This document shows, piece after piece, positions 8,581 to 18,120 of a DNA stretch of 30,711 nucleotides (positions are counted from its first letter, which is position 1; every line of letters begins with the position of its first letter). The stretch covers positions 1 to 30,711 of IMG/VR virus record IMGVR_UViG_3300027782_000256. One strand, 5' to 3'. Under the pieces are notes generated by a model. It searched no databases. It had not been told where the DNA came from and saw nothing but the letters and a program-made list of their open reading frames with translations. This DNA is from a virus. The position numbers and the translations under genes were made by a program.

Positions 8581-11500
8581 ATGTTACAGATACGCACAAC
8601 AATCAATAGTGATTTTATTTACCTTGACCTGTATAAAAACGAACCAGTGTTTTTGTCTTTGTCGTTCGCTGAACTTCAAGACATAACCAAAAAGAACTCA
8701 AACTTTTCAAAGTCGTTTTCATTACCAGGTTCAAAGAATAACAATGCTACATTTAACTTCTTTTATGACCTTAATTCAGTTCCAACAACATTCAACCCCA
8801 ACGATAAGTTTGAGGCAGAATTGTTATGGGATGGATACGAGATTATGAGGGGTTATATCAGATTAAACTCTGTATCAATATCAAATGGTGAAATAATCTA
8901 TTCTGTTACATTCTATAATCAAATTGGAGACCTGATGGCAAACATTGGGGACAACTTCTTATTTGAGTTGGATTTGGATTATCTATCACATCCTTATTCA
9001 GAACAGGTTATTCTTGAATCACAACTTGACCCAAGCTTATTTTCATTAACTGGTACAACAAACTATTCATATCAGAATGGAAAAACGATGTGGGGATTAT
9101 TCAATATTGGATACAACTATCTATCAGGTAATACCGTATTCGCCCAAACAACCCCATTGGTTCAATTTACACCAGTATTAAATGGTGATACATACATACC
9201 AGTATCTGGTAACTTTGACTTTTCAGGAACACCTGTTAGAGATTACTATTATAAGCCAGCAATTCAAGTTAAAGAATTATACGAACAGATTGTTCGTGAA
9301 GCTGGATATGTTGTTGAATCAGCCTTTTTTGAAACATCATATTTCAAGAATTATTATTTGCCATTAAAGTTTGCGGATGAAACAATTTATGCCAAGAACG
9401 CAATACCCCCATGTTATACAGTAACAGCCGATACTGTAACAGCAGAGGTTTACCTTGCTATGGTTGTTAATCAATCAACAGGTGTTACTTGTAATGCCTT
9501 TGGATGGTCAGCAAGCACTGTATATCCATATCAACTTACAATACCATCAGGAAATACTGGTATCTATACATTTAGATTTACCTTTTCTGCAAGACCAGTC
9601 ATACCTTGTCCTTCAGGTTCATCAAATAACTTATCATTCTTTTTTGAAGACCCAGTAAATACGGTTCAATTATACTCCAACATATTCTGTGATACTGGTA
9701 ATACAACAACAGTTAGTTTTGACCAACAATTTATATTTACAGGACAATCAACTTTTGACTTCTTTTTCACAAGCACAGATGTTGAAGTAACGGATTATAA
9801 ACAAGAGATTATTGATGGTCCGAGATTCATTCCAACAGGAGCGATGATTGACTATTCAATAGAGTTTCCACAGAATGATTATAAGCAACTTGATTTTATC
9901 ACATCTGTAAACAAATACTTTAATTTAATTGTTGTTCCAAACCCCGATAAACCAAGTAATCTAATCATTGAACCAATCGTTGATTATGTTGGAACTGGTG
10001 AAGTGTTGGATTGGACAACAAAGGTAGATTTTAACCAGACCCAAAACTTATATCCAACCACAGCACTTGTTAATGGAACATTGGAGTATTCATTTAAGTT
10101 AGACCAAGATTATACCAACCAAGATTTTAATTCACAAGCCAATAGAATATTTGGAAACGATAAGTTCTTATTGAATTTACAATACAAAGATTCAACCACC
10201 AAGTTTGATTATATCTTCTCATCCCCGATTGATATTACGGTAAACAACGCTTATGTGCCGTTGATTACCATTCCATCAATGTCCAAGTTAAAACAGGTTG
10301 ATATTAGTGGAGCAACTCAACAAACATTTGTTCCATTTAAGATATTACCAAAATTATTGTATAGAGGTGTTACATTTCCAAATGATAACTATGGTTATTT
10401 TGGAAGCACAGGATATACAGAAAACCCTAATTGTGTTACCAGTGTTTCAATCACAGTAACTTCAGCAGGTTATGTTCAATATTATACTTGTACTAATGAA
10501 CAAGTTGTAAATTATTATAATGTTGGGTCATACACTTTAACAAACCCTAATTGTATTTTAAGTAATACAGTAGGTCCAAGTTACGCATACCCACCTTATT
10601 CAAACTTAACGGTTGACTCATTGGGGTCAGCATGTACTCCTGAAAACTTATATTCAAACTACCAGTATTATTATATGAATAATAATCAAATGGATAGATG
10701 GACAAACATAAATAGATTTACAACATACCCATTCAACTACCTTAATTTTTCTCATTACACAAACTTTAGAGGTGAGGATAAGACCAATGTAACCCCACAG
10801 GAGTATTCATTCGTTGCAGACGATTTATACAATGTCTATTACGAAGATTATGTTGAAGATATTATATCAGAAGAAAACAAGATTTATTCTTGTAAGATTT
10901 ATCTATATCCACAAGACATTCAACAGTTAAGATGGAATGAAAGAATCCTAATCAATAACACTTATTTTAGAATCAATAAGATTACCAACTTTAATGCGTT
11001 GGAACCATCAATTTGTGATATTGAATTGGTTAAATTAACCAAGACATATAACCCCCATGCTGTTAAGTATTATAAGTTTGAAAGTTGCCCTTGTGTTTGT
11101 AAGTCATATACTGTTACAAACGATAGTATGGAAGCACAAGCTACCATTGATTATTTAGATTGTTATGGTGTAGCACAACAAGATATATTAAATCCAAATA
11201 CAGGTCAATCATTCTGTGCTTGTGAAGGAACTGTTATCGCTGGATTCGGTAGTGAGGTTACAATAACTTTAATGGGAGGTTGTACTCCTGAACCACCAGC
11301 ACCATCAGGAACAACAGTTAACTATTCAAATAGTGATTTAATGTATCACGCATACGCTTATGTTGGAAACAAAGTTAAGTTATATGATGACTCATTAAAC
11401 TACTTGGGATGTTTTGCAGTATCATTAGATACATACGACCCATTAAATGACTATCAACATTATTATTTCACATCAGCATATACCGCCAATTTAGTTGGGG

Positions 11501-12303
11501 TTTATAGTGATTGTAATTGTACCAATAGAACTCAATTTATTGTGGTTCAAGAAGAACCTGCAACAACACCATTCTTCTATTACTTGGGATATGAGTGTGG
11601 TGATTTAACTGTTGAGTATCAATTCAAATCAACAGGTTCAACATTAAACCCATCAGCTGTTTATAAAATATACAATAGTGGAACATCACAAAATGTTTGT
11701 GTAACGAACATTATTCCAAATTACTTACTACCAACCGATTGGGTTGAAATTGATGTGTTTAATGATTGTGAGACATGTTTAATTGTTCCTACTCCAACTC
11801 CTACTCCTACTCCTGTTGTATGTGTATGTTGGTCTTATACTATTTTGAATAATAGTTTAGAATCACAAGCATCAATCACTTGGACTAATTGTGATAACAC
11901 ACCAAATGGAACAATATTAAATCCTGGAACAGGTGTATCAATATGTGCATGTCAGGGTTCAGTTGTTGTTGGGTTTGGTGATGATGTAACAGTTACAGAT
12001 ATGGGAGCATGTGGAGGACCAGAACCTACCCCAACTCCAACTCCAAGTTGTACATCAAAAGGATGGTTAATATCCACTTGTGCTAACACTTGTTCTGGTG
12101 GTATTTGTACTTGTGCTTTTGGAACATCACTTGTTGTTTATACAAATTGTACGGTAACTGATATAACAGATAATAGTACCGCATTATTCCTCAATTCAAC
12201 ATTAACCACACCTTATGTAGGATTCTTTAGTAGAAATGGGTCAATATGGGATTCAGATGGTATTAGTGTACTTGAAGAATGTAATATTGGTGATGCGTGT
12301 TAA
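8581..12303 (+). CDS. Tail-tip/baseplate hub protein with Cys-rich C-terminal modules (1240 aa)
   Basis: Residues 1-~130 (FAELQDITKKNSNFSKSFSL, PGSKNNNATFNFFYDLN, LWDGYEIMRGYIRL) form the N-terminal hub domain common in Bacteroidota siphophages, comparable in position to Tal or gp27-like hubs. The middle ~130-830 is beta-rich structural sequence. The C-terminus carries two copies of a Cys module beginning CVC at residues 838 and 1081, with shared CxC..YT..N.S.E.QA.I, the ILNPxTG motif and CACxGxV.xGFG...T.T.MG. Short PTPTPT linkers separate it from a final Cys-rich domain (CTSKGWLISTC...). The modular C-terminus suggests exposed adhesion domains. No peptidoglycan hydrolase motif was seen. Confidence 0.75.
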   Translation: MLQIRTTINSDFIYLDLYKNEPVFLSLSFAELQDITKKNSNFSKSFSLPGSKNNNATFNFFYDLNSVPTTFNPNDKFEAELLWDGYEIMRGYIRLNSVSISNGEIIYSVTFYNQIGDLMANIGDNFLFELDLDYLSHPYSEQVILESQLDPSLFSLTGTTNYSYQNGKTMWGLFNIGYNYLSGNTVFAQTTPLVQFTPVLNGDTYIPVSGNFDFSGTPVRDYYYKPAIQVKELYEQIVREAGYVVESAFFETSYFKNYYLPLKFADETIYAKNAIPPCYTVTADTVTAEVYLAMVVNQSTGVTCNAFGWSASTVYPYQLTIPSGNTGIYTFRFTFSARPVIPCPSGSSNNLSFFFEDPVNTVQLYSNIFCDTGNTTTVSFDQQFIFTGQSTFDFFFTSTDVEVTDYKQEIIDGPRFIPTGAMIDYSIEFPQNDYKQLDFITSVNKYFNLIVVPNPDKPSNLIIEPIVDYVGTGEVLDWTTKVDFNQTQNLYPTTALVNGTLEYSFKLDQDYTNQDFNSQANRIFGNDKFLLNLQYKDSTTKFDYIFSSPIDITVNNAYVPLITIPSMSKLKQVDISGATQQTFVPFKILPKLLYRGVTFPNDNYGYFGSTGYTENPNCVTSVSITVTSAGYVQYYTCTNEQVVNYYNVGSYTLTNPNCILSNTVGPSYAYPPYSNLTVDSLGSACTPENLYSNYQYYYMNNNQMDRWTNINRFTTYPFNYLNFSHYTNFRGEDKTNVTPQEYSFVADDLYNVYYEDYVEDIISEENKIYSCKIYLYPQDIQQLRWNERILINNTYFRINKITNFNALEPSICDIELVKLTKTYNPHAVKYYKFESCPCVCKSYTVTNDSMEAQATIDYLDCYGVAQQDILNPNTGQSFCACEGTVIAGFGSEVTITLMGGCTPEPPAPSGTTVNYSNSDLMYHAYAYVGNKVKLYDDSLNYLGCFAVSLDTYDPLNDYQHYYFTSAYTANLVGVYSDCNCTNRTQFIVVQEEPATTPFFYYLGYECGDLTVEYQFKSTGSTLNPSAVYKIYNSGTSQNVCVTNIIPNYLLPTDWVEIDVFNDCETCLIVPTPTPTPTPVVCVCWSYTILNNSLESQASITWTNCDNTPNGTILNPGTGVSICACQGSVVVGFGDDVTVTDMGACGGPEPTPTPTPSCTSKGWLISTCANTCSGGICTCAFGTSLVVYTNCTVTDITDNSTALFLNSTLTTPYVGFFSRNGSIWDSDGISVLEECNIGDAC

Positions 12304-12305
12304 TA

Positions 12306-12317
12306 ATATTTATAAGA
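12306..12317 (+). promoter_or_regulatory. ATATTTA start-proximal motif
   Basis: ATATTTATAAGA ends one base before the ATG at 12319, in the 15-base gap after the hub gene. Confidence 0.35.
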
Positions 12318-12318
12318 A

Positions 12319-14154
12319 ATGAGTTGTAATTTATATGTCCATAATGACCCGATTGGGGGTTCAAAATATATCATAGGAACACAATGTGATGGTAGTGAAG
12401 GAAGTTATACACTTACCTATGGTCAATCATTGTGTATGAATAACGACCTTCCAATCAGTTATGAATGTGGACTAACAATAAGCGGGGAATGTTTAGCAAC
12501 AACCCCAACACCAACTCCCACACCAAATACATTTTGTTATATTAGTGGAACAGAATTTCCAACATCTGAATTTATTTGTCCTTTTGATGGTAATACTTAT
12601 TACAATATCTATGGCAATTTAACTATTGTTATCGCAATAAATGGTGTTCCAACTTCATCACACCCACCATATACATTTACCCTTATAAACGCTAACTTCC
12701 AAACCGTAACAATTACCATTCCTGATGGTCAATCAAGTTTTACATATACATTCCCATTCAAGATTTATTCTATTGGAACACCTTGTGGCTCAAGTACTGG
12801 TACAACTTGTGGGTATGTTGATTATGATGAATGGTTTATTAACTCTGCTCCAATATCAGTTTGTATAATACAACCAACACCGACTCCTACTGTTACTCCA
12901 ACAATAACGCCAACTAAAACTGTAACACCAACTATTACTCCTACTAAAACATCAACACCGACCCCAACATCTAACCCTGTTTGTCCACAACAAATCGTTG
13001 TTTCTAATTTCACATATTTTGTTACTGATTTAGACGGAACATACGACCGAGTTTATACATACACTGGTGGAACATTCAATTATGGTTATACAACATATAA
13101 TTCATTTACTGGTAATTATGATTTTATACCTGGTTCTTATTTAGGAAACAATTATCCTGTATTTACATCAAATCCAGTAGATAGTCCGTTCAAACCAGCA
13201 ACAATCGTGTTTAACTCTGATTATAATAATTGGATAATGTTATATGGTAATTTAACATCAATTCCTTTAAGTAGTGCATTCATTGTATTTAGTTCATCTA
13301 CAATTTCAATAGGAGGAGGATTATATCCAACAAGTGGAACAAAAGTTCAATTTGATGCGCCAGAAGTAAGTTTTGATTTATCTTATCCTGCTACTTGTCC
13401 AACTCCTACTCCTACTAATACAACAACTCCAACTATTACTCCTACTAAAACAACAACTCCAACTATTACTCCTACTAAAACAACAACTCCAACTATTACT
13501 CCTACTAATACAGTAACTCCAACCAATACAATTACACCAACATCAAGTCCAACAACATCATTATTATCATTTTTAATTACATCAGGACAAAGTGAATATG
13601 AAGCTTGTAATGGTGTTTCAGGAACGGTATATGCACAAGATATTGGTAATTGTGGTGGATGTTATGGTGCTGGATTAAATTGTTGGGCTTGTTTAACCAC
13701 AACACAAGGAATATATTTAGACGCCGCATTAACAATTTTAGCTCCAAATGCTTACTACGCCAATGAAATGGCACCTGGTAATTATGGAATTATTGAAGTT
13801 AGAGGTGGAAAACAAATACCTGCAGGATTTACTGGTGGTTGTCCTGCCAGTCCACCATCACCACCAACAGGAGCCCATGCTTATAGTTACACAGGTTATT
13901 CTGCAAATACAACATACTCAACTTCTTGTGATGCATATACTGGCGGAACTCCATGTATTCTTTATAGTGATTATCCAAATATTGATGAAAGCCCATATTT
14001 GTATAATGTTTCAAGTGGAAGTTCAACAACTAACTTATTTGGTTCATATAGTATGAGACAAAAACCTGATGGAACTGGTGTATTTATCTGTTTCTATTTA
14101 GATAGTTATGGAAAATTAACATCAGCATATACTTTATGTAGTTCAATATGTTAA
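12319..14154 (+). CDS. Modular Cys/Pro-Thr tail fibre (611 aa)
   Basis: Beads-on-a-string protein: an N-terminal ~60-residue Cys domain; a short PT linker (~62-70); domain A (~72-190); PT linker 2 (~191-218); domain B (~220-355); PT linker 3 (~357-412, with PTITPTKTTT units); and a C-terminal Cys/Gly-rich domain (EACNGVSGTVYA ... IYLDAALTILAPNAYYANE). The ACNG...YxDAALTxLAPxxYY signature recurs in Bacteroidota phage and surface proteins of unknown function. The module style matches the C-terminus of the hub gene upstream, so both probably extend from the tail tip and contact the host. No chaperone or enzyme motif was seen. Confidence 0.7.
   Translation: MSCNLYVHNDPIGGSKYIIGTQCDGSEGSYTLTYGQSLCMNNDLPISYECGLTISGECLATTPTPTPTPNTFCYISGTEFPTSEFICPFDGNTYYNIYGNLTIVIAINGVPTSSHPPYTFTLINANFQTVTITIPDGQSSFTYTFPFKIYSIGTPCGSSTGTTCGYVDYDEWFINSAPISVCIIQPTPTPTVTPTITPTKTVTPTITPTKTSTPTPTSNPVCPQQIVVSNFTYFVTDLDGTYDRVYTYTGGTFNYGYTTYNSFTGNYDFIPGSYLGNNYPVFTSNPVDSPFKPATIVFNSDYNNWIMLYGNLTSIPLSSAFIVFSSSTISIGGGLYPTSGTKVQFDAPEVSFDLSYPATCPTPTPTNTTTPTITPTKTTTPTITPTKTTTPTITPTNTVTPTNTITPTSSPTTSLLSFLITSGQSEYEACNGVSGTVYAQDIGNCGGCYGAGLNCWACLTTTQGIYLDAALTILAPNAYYANEMAPGNYGIIEVRGGKQIPAGFTGGCPASPPSPPTGAHAYSYTGYSANTTYSTSCDAYTGGTPCILYSDYPNIDESPYLYNVSSGSSTTNLFGSYSMRQKPDGTGVFICFYLDSYGKLTSAYTLCSSIC
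13411..13500 (+). repeat. 30-base tandem repeat, three units
   Basis: Units at 13411-13440, 13441-13470 and 13471-13500, each encoding PTKTTTPTIT (first unit N for K). Units 2 and 3 are identical at every base, and unit 1 differs by one base. Conserved synonymous positions indicate recent duplication within PT linker 3 of the fibre gene. Confidence 0.9.
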
Positions 14155-14165
14155 AAAATTAAATT

Positions 14166-14330
14166 ATGGAATTAAATATATTTTTAGATGGAGAGCCAGT
14201 TGAATTAAAATCATTGGTTCCCCCAAAACAAATAAACGAAAACTTAACCCAACTTCAAGAGTTGTTCCCATTGTTAGTTGATAATGGAAAGAACATTGAA
14301 TTCTTGGGACAATATATGAATAATGGCTAA
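14166..14330 (+). CDS. Small protein upstream of tape measure (54 aa)
   Basis: ATG at 14166, stop TAA at 14328-14330, overlapping the tape-measure start by 8 bases. The sequence MELNIFLDGEPVELKSLVPP, then QINENLTQLQELFPLLVDNG, is acidic and amphipathic. Tight coupling to the tape measure suggests a role with it, possibly as a small chaperone or tail-length factor, but no family is recognised. Confidence 0.6.
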   Translation: MELNIFLDGEPVELKSLVPPKQINENLTQLQELFPLLVDNGKNIEFLGQYMNNG

Positions 14331-16467
14331 AAAGAAGATAGAAGTTGATGTACAAGTTGATTCCAATTTGGATGGGTCAATTAAACAACTTAAAGAACTA
14401 AAACAACAGTTAAAAAATGTTTCTGTTGGTTCTGAAGAGTTCAAAAAGATATACGGACAAATTGATGACTTGGAAGATAAAATCAAGTCAGCAAAGAATG
14501 TATCATCTGATTGGGTTGACTCATTAGAACAAGCTGGTGGTCCGTTAGGAATGGTTGGTAAGGGTATCAATACCCTTAAAGTATCAACGCAATCATTTGG
14601 TGCTGCATTAAAGGCAACTGGTATTGGTTTAATTGTGGGCTTATTGGGTGGAATGGCTGCCGCTTTAAGTCAGAATGAAAACACAATGAAGAAACTTCAA
14701 CCTGTGATGATTGGGTTGCAAAAAATCTTAGGTGGTATCTTCAAAGCAATTGAACCCCTATTAGATATATTCATTGATTTAGCAATTACTGCTTTACCTT
14801 ATGTTACTAAAGCAATAGGTGGAGTATATGCAGCGTTTTCAGGATTCTTTACCTTCATTAAAAACTATGCTTTTGGGGTTGGAAAAATCCTTAAAGGTAT
14901 ATTCACATTAGATTTTGATTCATTAAAAGAAGGTGTTAAAGACCTTGCTGGTAATTTTGGTAAATCTTGGGATGCGGCTAAAGACACTTATGGTAAGTTT
15001 GAGGCAGGAACCAAAGAACAAACCAAGATTGAAAAAGAAGAATCTGAAAAAAGAAAAAAGAATGCCGCAGATGCCGCAGCAAAAAGAAAAGAACAGGCAG
15101 ATAAGGAATTAGCACAAAGAAAGGCTGACCTTGATGCGAAGATTAAATTAGAAACAGATTCAGAAAACACTTCAAGGGATAACCTTAAACTTCTATTAGA
15201 CCAGAGAATGGCTTTAGAACTACAACAAGTAGGTTTAACTGAAGCACAAAAAGAAGTTATCCGTCAGGATTACGCAAAGAAATTAGAAGAAGCATTAAAG
15301 GTTGATGAAGCCAAAAGAATGCAAGCAAGAGCATCAGAACTTGATGCCCTTATTCAATTAGAAACAGACAAACAAAACACATCAAGAGAACAATTAAAAC
15401 TGTTGCTTGATGAGAGAATGAATATTGAACTTCAGAACAAAGAATTAACTGAAGCTCAAAAAGAAGTCATTAGAGCAAAATACGCAAAACAATTAGAAGA
15501 TGCGGTATTGGCTGATGAACAAAAAATAGAACAAAAAAGAACTGAAACTTTTGATAAAGAACTTATCGCAACTGACGATAAGTATGGTGAGTTAAGAAGA
15601 TTTAGTGAAGATTATTATAATGACTTAAGAGCTCTATACGACAAGAATGATGCAGACCTTAAATCAGCATTGGATAGGGGTGCAATCAGTCAGGATGAGT
15701 ATACAAAGAAATTAGCAGCATCAGGTAAAGCAAGACGAGAAATTGATAAGTTAGAAAAGATGTCTGCAATTGAAAAAACCAAATTGGTTGCAGATGCATT
15801 AGGTCAGTTATCAACTATTGTAGGACAGGATACAGTTGCGGGTAAAGCATTCGCAGTTGCAAAGGCAACCATTGATACCTACCAATCAGCAGTAGCGGCA
15901 TATAAGTCATTAGCGGGTATTCCTGTAATAGGTCCAGCATTGGGTGGTATTGCGGCAGCAGCGGCAGTTGCAACAGGTATCGCAACCGTTAAGAAGATTG
16001 TTGCAGTTCAAGTTCCAAACGCACCAGGTGGTGGAGGTGGAGGTTCAACTGGTGGTGGAGGAGCCCCAACCGCAGCAGCTGGTCCATCAGGAGCGGCAGG
16101 TCCAATCCTTGTTAATTCAACACCAGTAAGAAAAGCACAAGGTGGTTTAATTCGTGGAGGTGGTGGTGGATTCTCTGACTCAATACCAGCATTATTATCC
16201 AATGGTGAGTTTGTTATCAATTCAAGGTCAACCAGATTATTTCAACCATTATTAAATTCAATTAACGATGTTGGTAATTTACCTCAATTTGCTGTTGGTG
16301 GACAGGTTAATAAAAAGAACTTACCACAACAGGATAACACAGAAAGAATTGTCCAAGTAATTGGAGAAACATTTGCTCAAGCACCGATTAGAACTTATGT
16401 AAGTTCAACAGAAATATCTAACACCCAACAGTTTGACCGAGTTATTAAATCTCGTTCTTTAATCTAA
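14323..16467 (+). CDS. Tail tape measure protein (714 aa)
   Basis: Sets tail length and is ejected with the DNA. The N-terminal ~60 residues are a charged helix (MAKKKIEVDVQVDSNLDGSI). A hydrophobic Gly/Ala helix block at ~95-180 (ALKATGIGLIVGLLGGMAAA) is typical of tape measures. A long Lys/Glu/Ala coiled coil follows at ~235-480, containing two 70-residue repeats (starting ~267 and ~337) with shared LET..xNTSR..LKLLLD.RM..EL and LTEAQKEVIR. A second hydrophobic segment lies at ~505-560, then Gly-rich linkers and a short C-terminal domain with SDSIPALLSNGEFVINSRST. By the usual 0.15 nm per residue rule the tail would be near 105 nm, short for a siphovirus. Confidence 0.9.
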   Translation: MAKKKIEVDVQVDSNLDGSIKQLKELKQQLKNVSVGSEEFKKIYGQIDDLEDKIKSAKNVSSDWVDSLEQAGGPLGMVGKGINTLKVSTQSFGAALKATGIGLIVGLLGGMAAALSQNENTMKKLQPVMIGLQKILGGIFKAIEPLLDIFIDLAITALPYVTKAIGGVYAAFSGFFTFIKNYAFGVGKILKGIFTLDFDSLKEGVKDLAGNFGKSWDAAKDTYGKFEAGTKEQTKIEKEESEKRKKNAADAAAKRKEQADKELAQRKADLDAKIKLETDSENTSRDNLKLLLDQRMALELQQVGLTEAQKEVIRQDYAKKLEEALKVDEAKRMQARASELDALIQLETDKQNTSREQLKLLLDERMNIELQNKELTEAQKEVIRAKYAKQLEDAVLADEQKIEQKRTETFDKELIATDDKYGELRRFSEDYYNDLRALYDKNDADLKSALDRGAISQDEYTKKLAASGKARREIDKLEKMSAIEKTKLVADALGQLSTIVGQDTVAGKAFAVAKATIDTYQSAVAAYKSLAGIPVIGPALGGIAAAAAVATGIATVKKIVAVQVPNAPGGGGGGSTGGGGAPTAAAGPSGAAGPILVNSTPVRKAQGGLIRGGGGGFSDSIPALLSNGEFVINSRSTRLFQPLLNSINDVGNLPQFAVGGQVNKKNLPQQDNTERIVQVIGETFAQAPIRTYVSSTEISNTQQFDRVIKSRSLI

Positions 16468-16490
16468 TTTGGTATAAATTAAATTAACCC

Positions 16491-16503
16491 ATATTTACTA
16501 ATA
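16491..16503 (+). promoter_or_regulatory. ATATTTA start-proximal motif with upstream TTTG
   Basis: ATATTTACTAATA abuts the ATG at 16504 and is identical to 1078-1090. TTTG at 16468-16471 lies 18 bases upstream of CATATTTA, near the Bacteroidota -33/-7 spacing, making this the best promoter-like member of the set. Confidence 0.45.
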
Positions 16504-18120
16504 ATGAATCTAACTAAAATTGTTGAATTATTCATTGATGACGATTACGAAGATGCTGGTATTGAAGCCATATCTTTAGTATCAAAACCTGCTCACGAGG
16601 AAGAATGGATGGCGTTTAACACACAGACAATCTCAAGTGAAAAGGAGTTTTCACCATATAGAATTGTGGAGGATGACTTCTGCACTCACAATACAAAATT
16701 AGATACATTAGGTGAGCCATATTCACAGTTAATCAACGAGGGTTGGGAAATTGTTAAGATGGAAAAGATAACCCCACAGATGGTTCATAAAATGAATCAA
16801 AATCATTTTTCATTTCCAAATGACCCATCTGAATTAGACACCGAAGATACAAGAGTAAGATTCAAGTACATAGGTCCAAGAGATAATAAAAACAGACAAT
16901 TCTGTTCTGATATGTTATCAAAGAATAGAGTATATCGTAATGAAGACATTGATGATTTAACCAATGAGGTTGCTAATCCCCAATTCGGTAGATATGATAT
17001 ATTCTTATGGAGGGGTTCTTATAACTGCCGTCATGTATGGGTTAAACTCATATACAAAAAAGAAGGTAAGATTATCAACAACGCTAACTCAACCAGAGGT
17101 CTTGAAGATACAGATAGTTTGGGTGGAACAGTTCAACCTGATACAAGAAACGATGCTACGGTAGCAAACCCTGGTAAGAATACTTGGAGACCAGGAACCC
17201 CAAGAAATGGTAATTTGTTTGCCGAATCAAAAGGATTGGAAGATGCATGTTGGGAAGGATATGAACCAATTGGACTAAAAGACGATGGTTCCCCTAATTG
17301 TGTTCCAATTAAAATGACTGAAAATGATTTTGCGGAATCAATCAATGACTATCCTGAAGGTGTAAAGAACGCAGCATCTAAAGCTGTTGCTTATGCTGAA
17401 AAGAATGGATGGGGAAGTTGTGGAACTGCTGTTGGTAAGACAAGAGCATCACAACTGGCAAAGGGTGAACCCATTTCAGTTGATACATTAAAAAGAATGT
17501 ATAGTTATCTATCAAGACATAAGGCTGACTTAACTACTTCAAAATCTTATGATGATGGATGTGGTAAGTTGATGTATGATTCTTGGGGTGGAGAAGCAGG
17601 TTTAACCTATTCAGAACGCAAGATAAAGTCATTAGAAAACCAGAAGATGGTATTTGCTTTTGATGATGAAAAGAGAATCGTAGTTGGAGCAGCAATGGTT
17701 CCAAATAAAATGATTTCAAGATACGATGGTCAAGGTAATCTTTACTATGTATTCTTTTCAAAGAAATCAATTAAACAGATGGCTGATAAGTTCTTAAAAG
17801 AAAGAAGAACTGATGAAACATCTGTTGAACACGATGGGGTTAAATTGGGTTCAGATAAAGTATTCGTAACAGAATCGTGGGTATCTGAAGACCCAACATT
17901 AGACAAGTCACACTTCTATGGATTTGAATTACCTGCTGGAACTTGGTTCGTGGCAATGAAGATAAGAGATGATAAGGTGTGGAAGATGATAAAAGAAAAA
18001 TCCTTAACAGGTTTTTCAGTGGAAGGATTATTCGCTGAAAAAAGCGTTTTCTCAAAAGAAGACAAACAAATAAACCAAATAAGAAAACTTATTACTAAAA
18101 TTAAAGATTATGACCAGTAA
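16504..18120 (+). CDS. Multi-domain head protein: MuF-like region plus XkdF-like protease (538 aa)
   Basis: Domains in order: an N-terminal ISLVSKPAHEEEWMAF segment; residues ~116-190 with KYIGPRDNKNRQFC and FGRYDIFLWRGSYNCRHVW, resembling the C-terminal part of Mu gpF-type head morphogenesis proteins; a short Cys segment (ACWEGYEPIGLKDDGSPNC); a ~280-370 domain (AASKAVAYAEKNGWGSCGTA ... RMYSYLSRHKAD ... WGGEAG) common in phage head polyproteins but of unknown function; and residues ~381-510 matching the XkdF-like (Peptidase_S78_2) prohead protease, where H443 (SVEHDG) and S505 (GFSVEG) are plausible catalytic residues. It overlaps the scaffold gene by 11 bases and precedes the capsid, as expected for a maturation protease. 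Combining so many head functions in one chain is notable. Confidence 0.8.
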   Translation: MNLTKIVELFIDDDYEDAGIEAISLVSKPAHEEEWMAFNTQTISSEKEFSPYRIVEDDFCTHNTKLDTLGEPYSQLINEGWEIVKMEKITPQMVHKMNQNHFSFPNDPSELDTEDTRVRFKYIGPRDNKNRQFCSDMLSKNRVYRNEDIDDLTNEVANPQFGRYDIFLWRGSYNCRHVWVKLIYKKEGKIINNANSTRGLEDTDSLGGTVQPDTRNDATVANPGKNTWRPGTPRNGNLFAESKGLEDACWEGYEPIGLKDDGSPNCVPIKMTENDFAESINDYPEGVKNAASKAVAYAEKNGWGSCGTAVGKTRASQLAKGEPISVDTLKRMYSYLSRHKADLTTSKSYDDGCGKLMYDSWGGEAGLTYSERKIKSLENQKMVFAFDDEKRIVVGAAMVPNKMISRYDGQGNLYYVFFSKKSIKQMADKFLKERRTDETSVEHDGVKLGSDKVFVTESWVSEDPTLDKSHFYGFELPAGTWFVAMKIRDDKVWKMIKEKSLTGFSVEGLFAEKSVFSKEDKQINQIRKLITKIKDYDQ

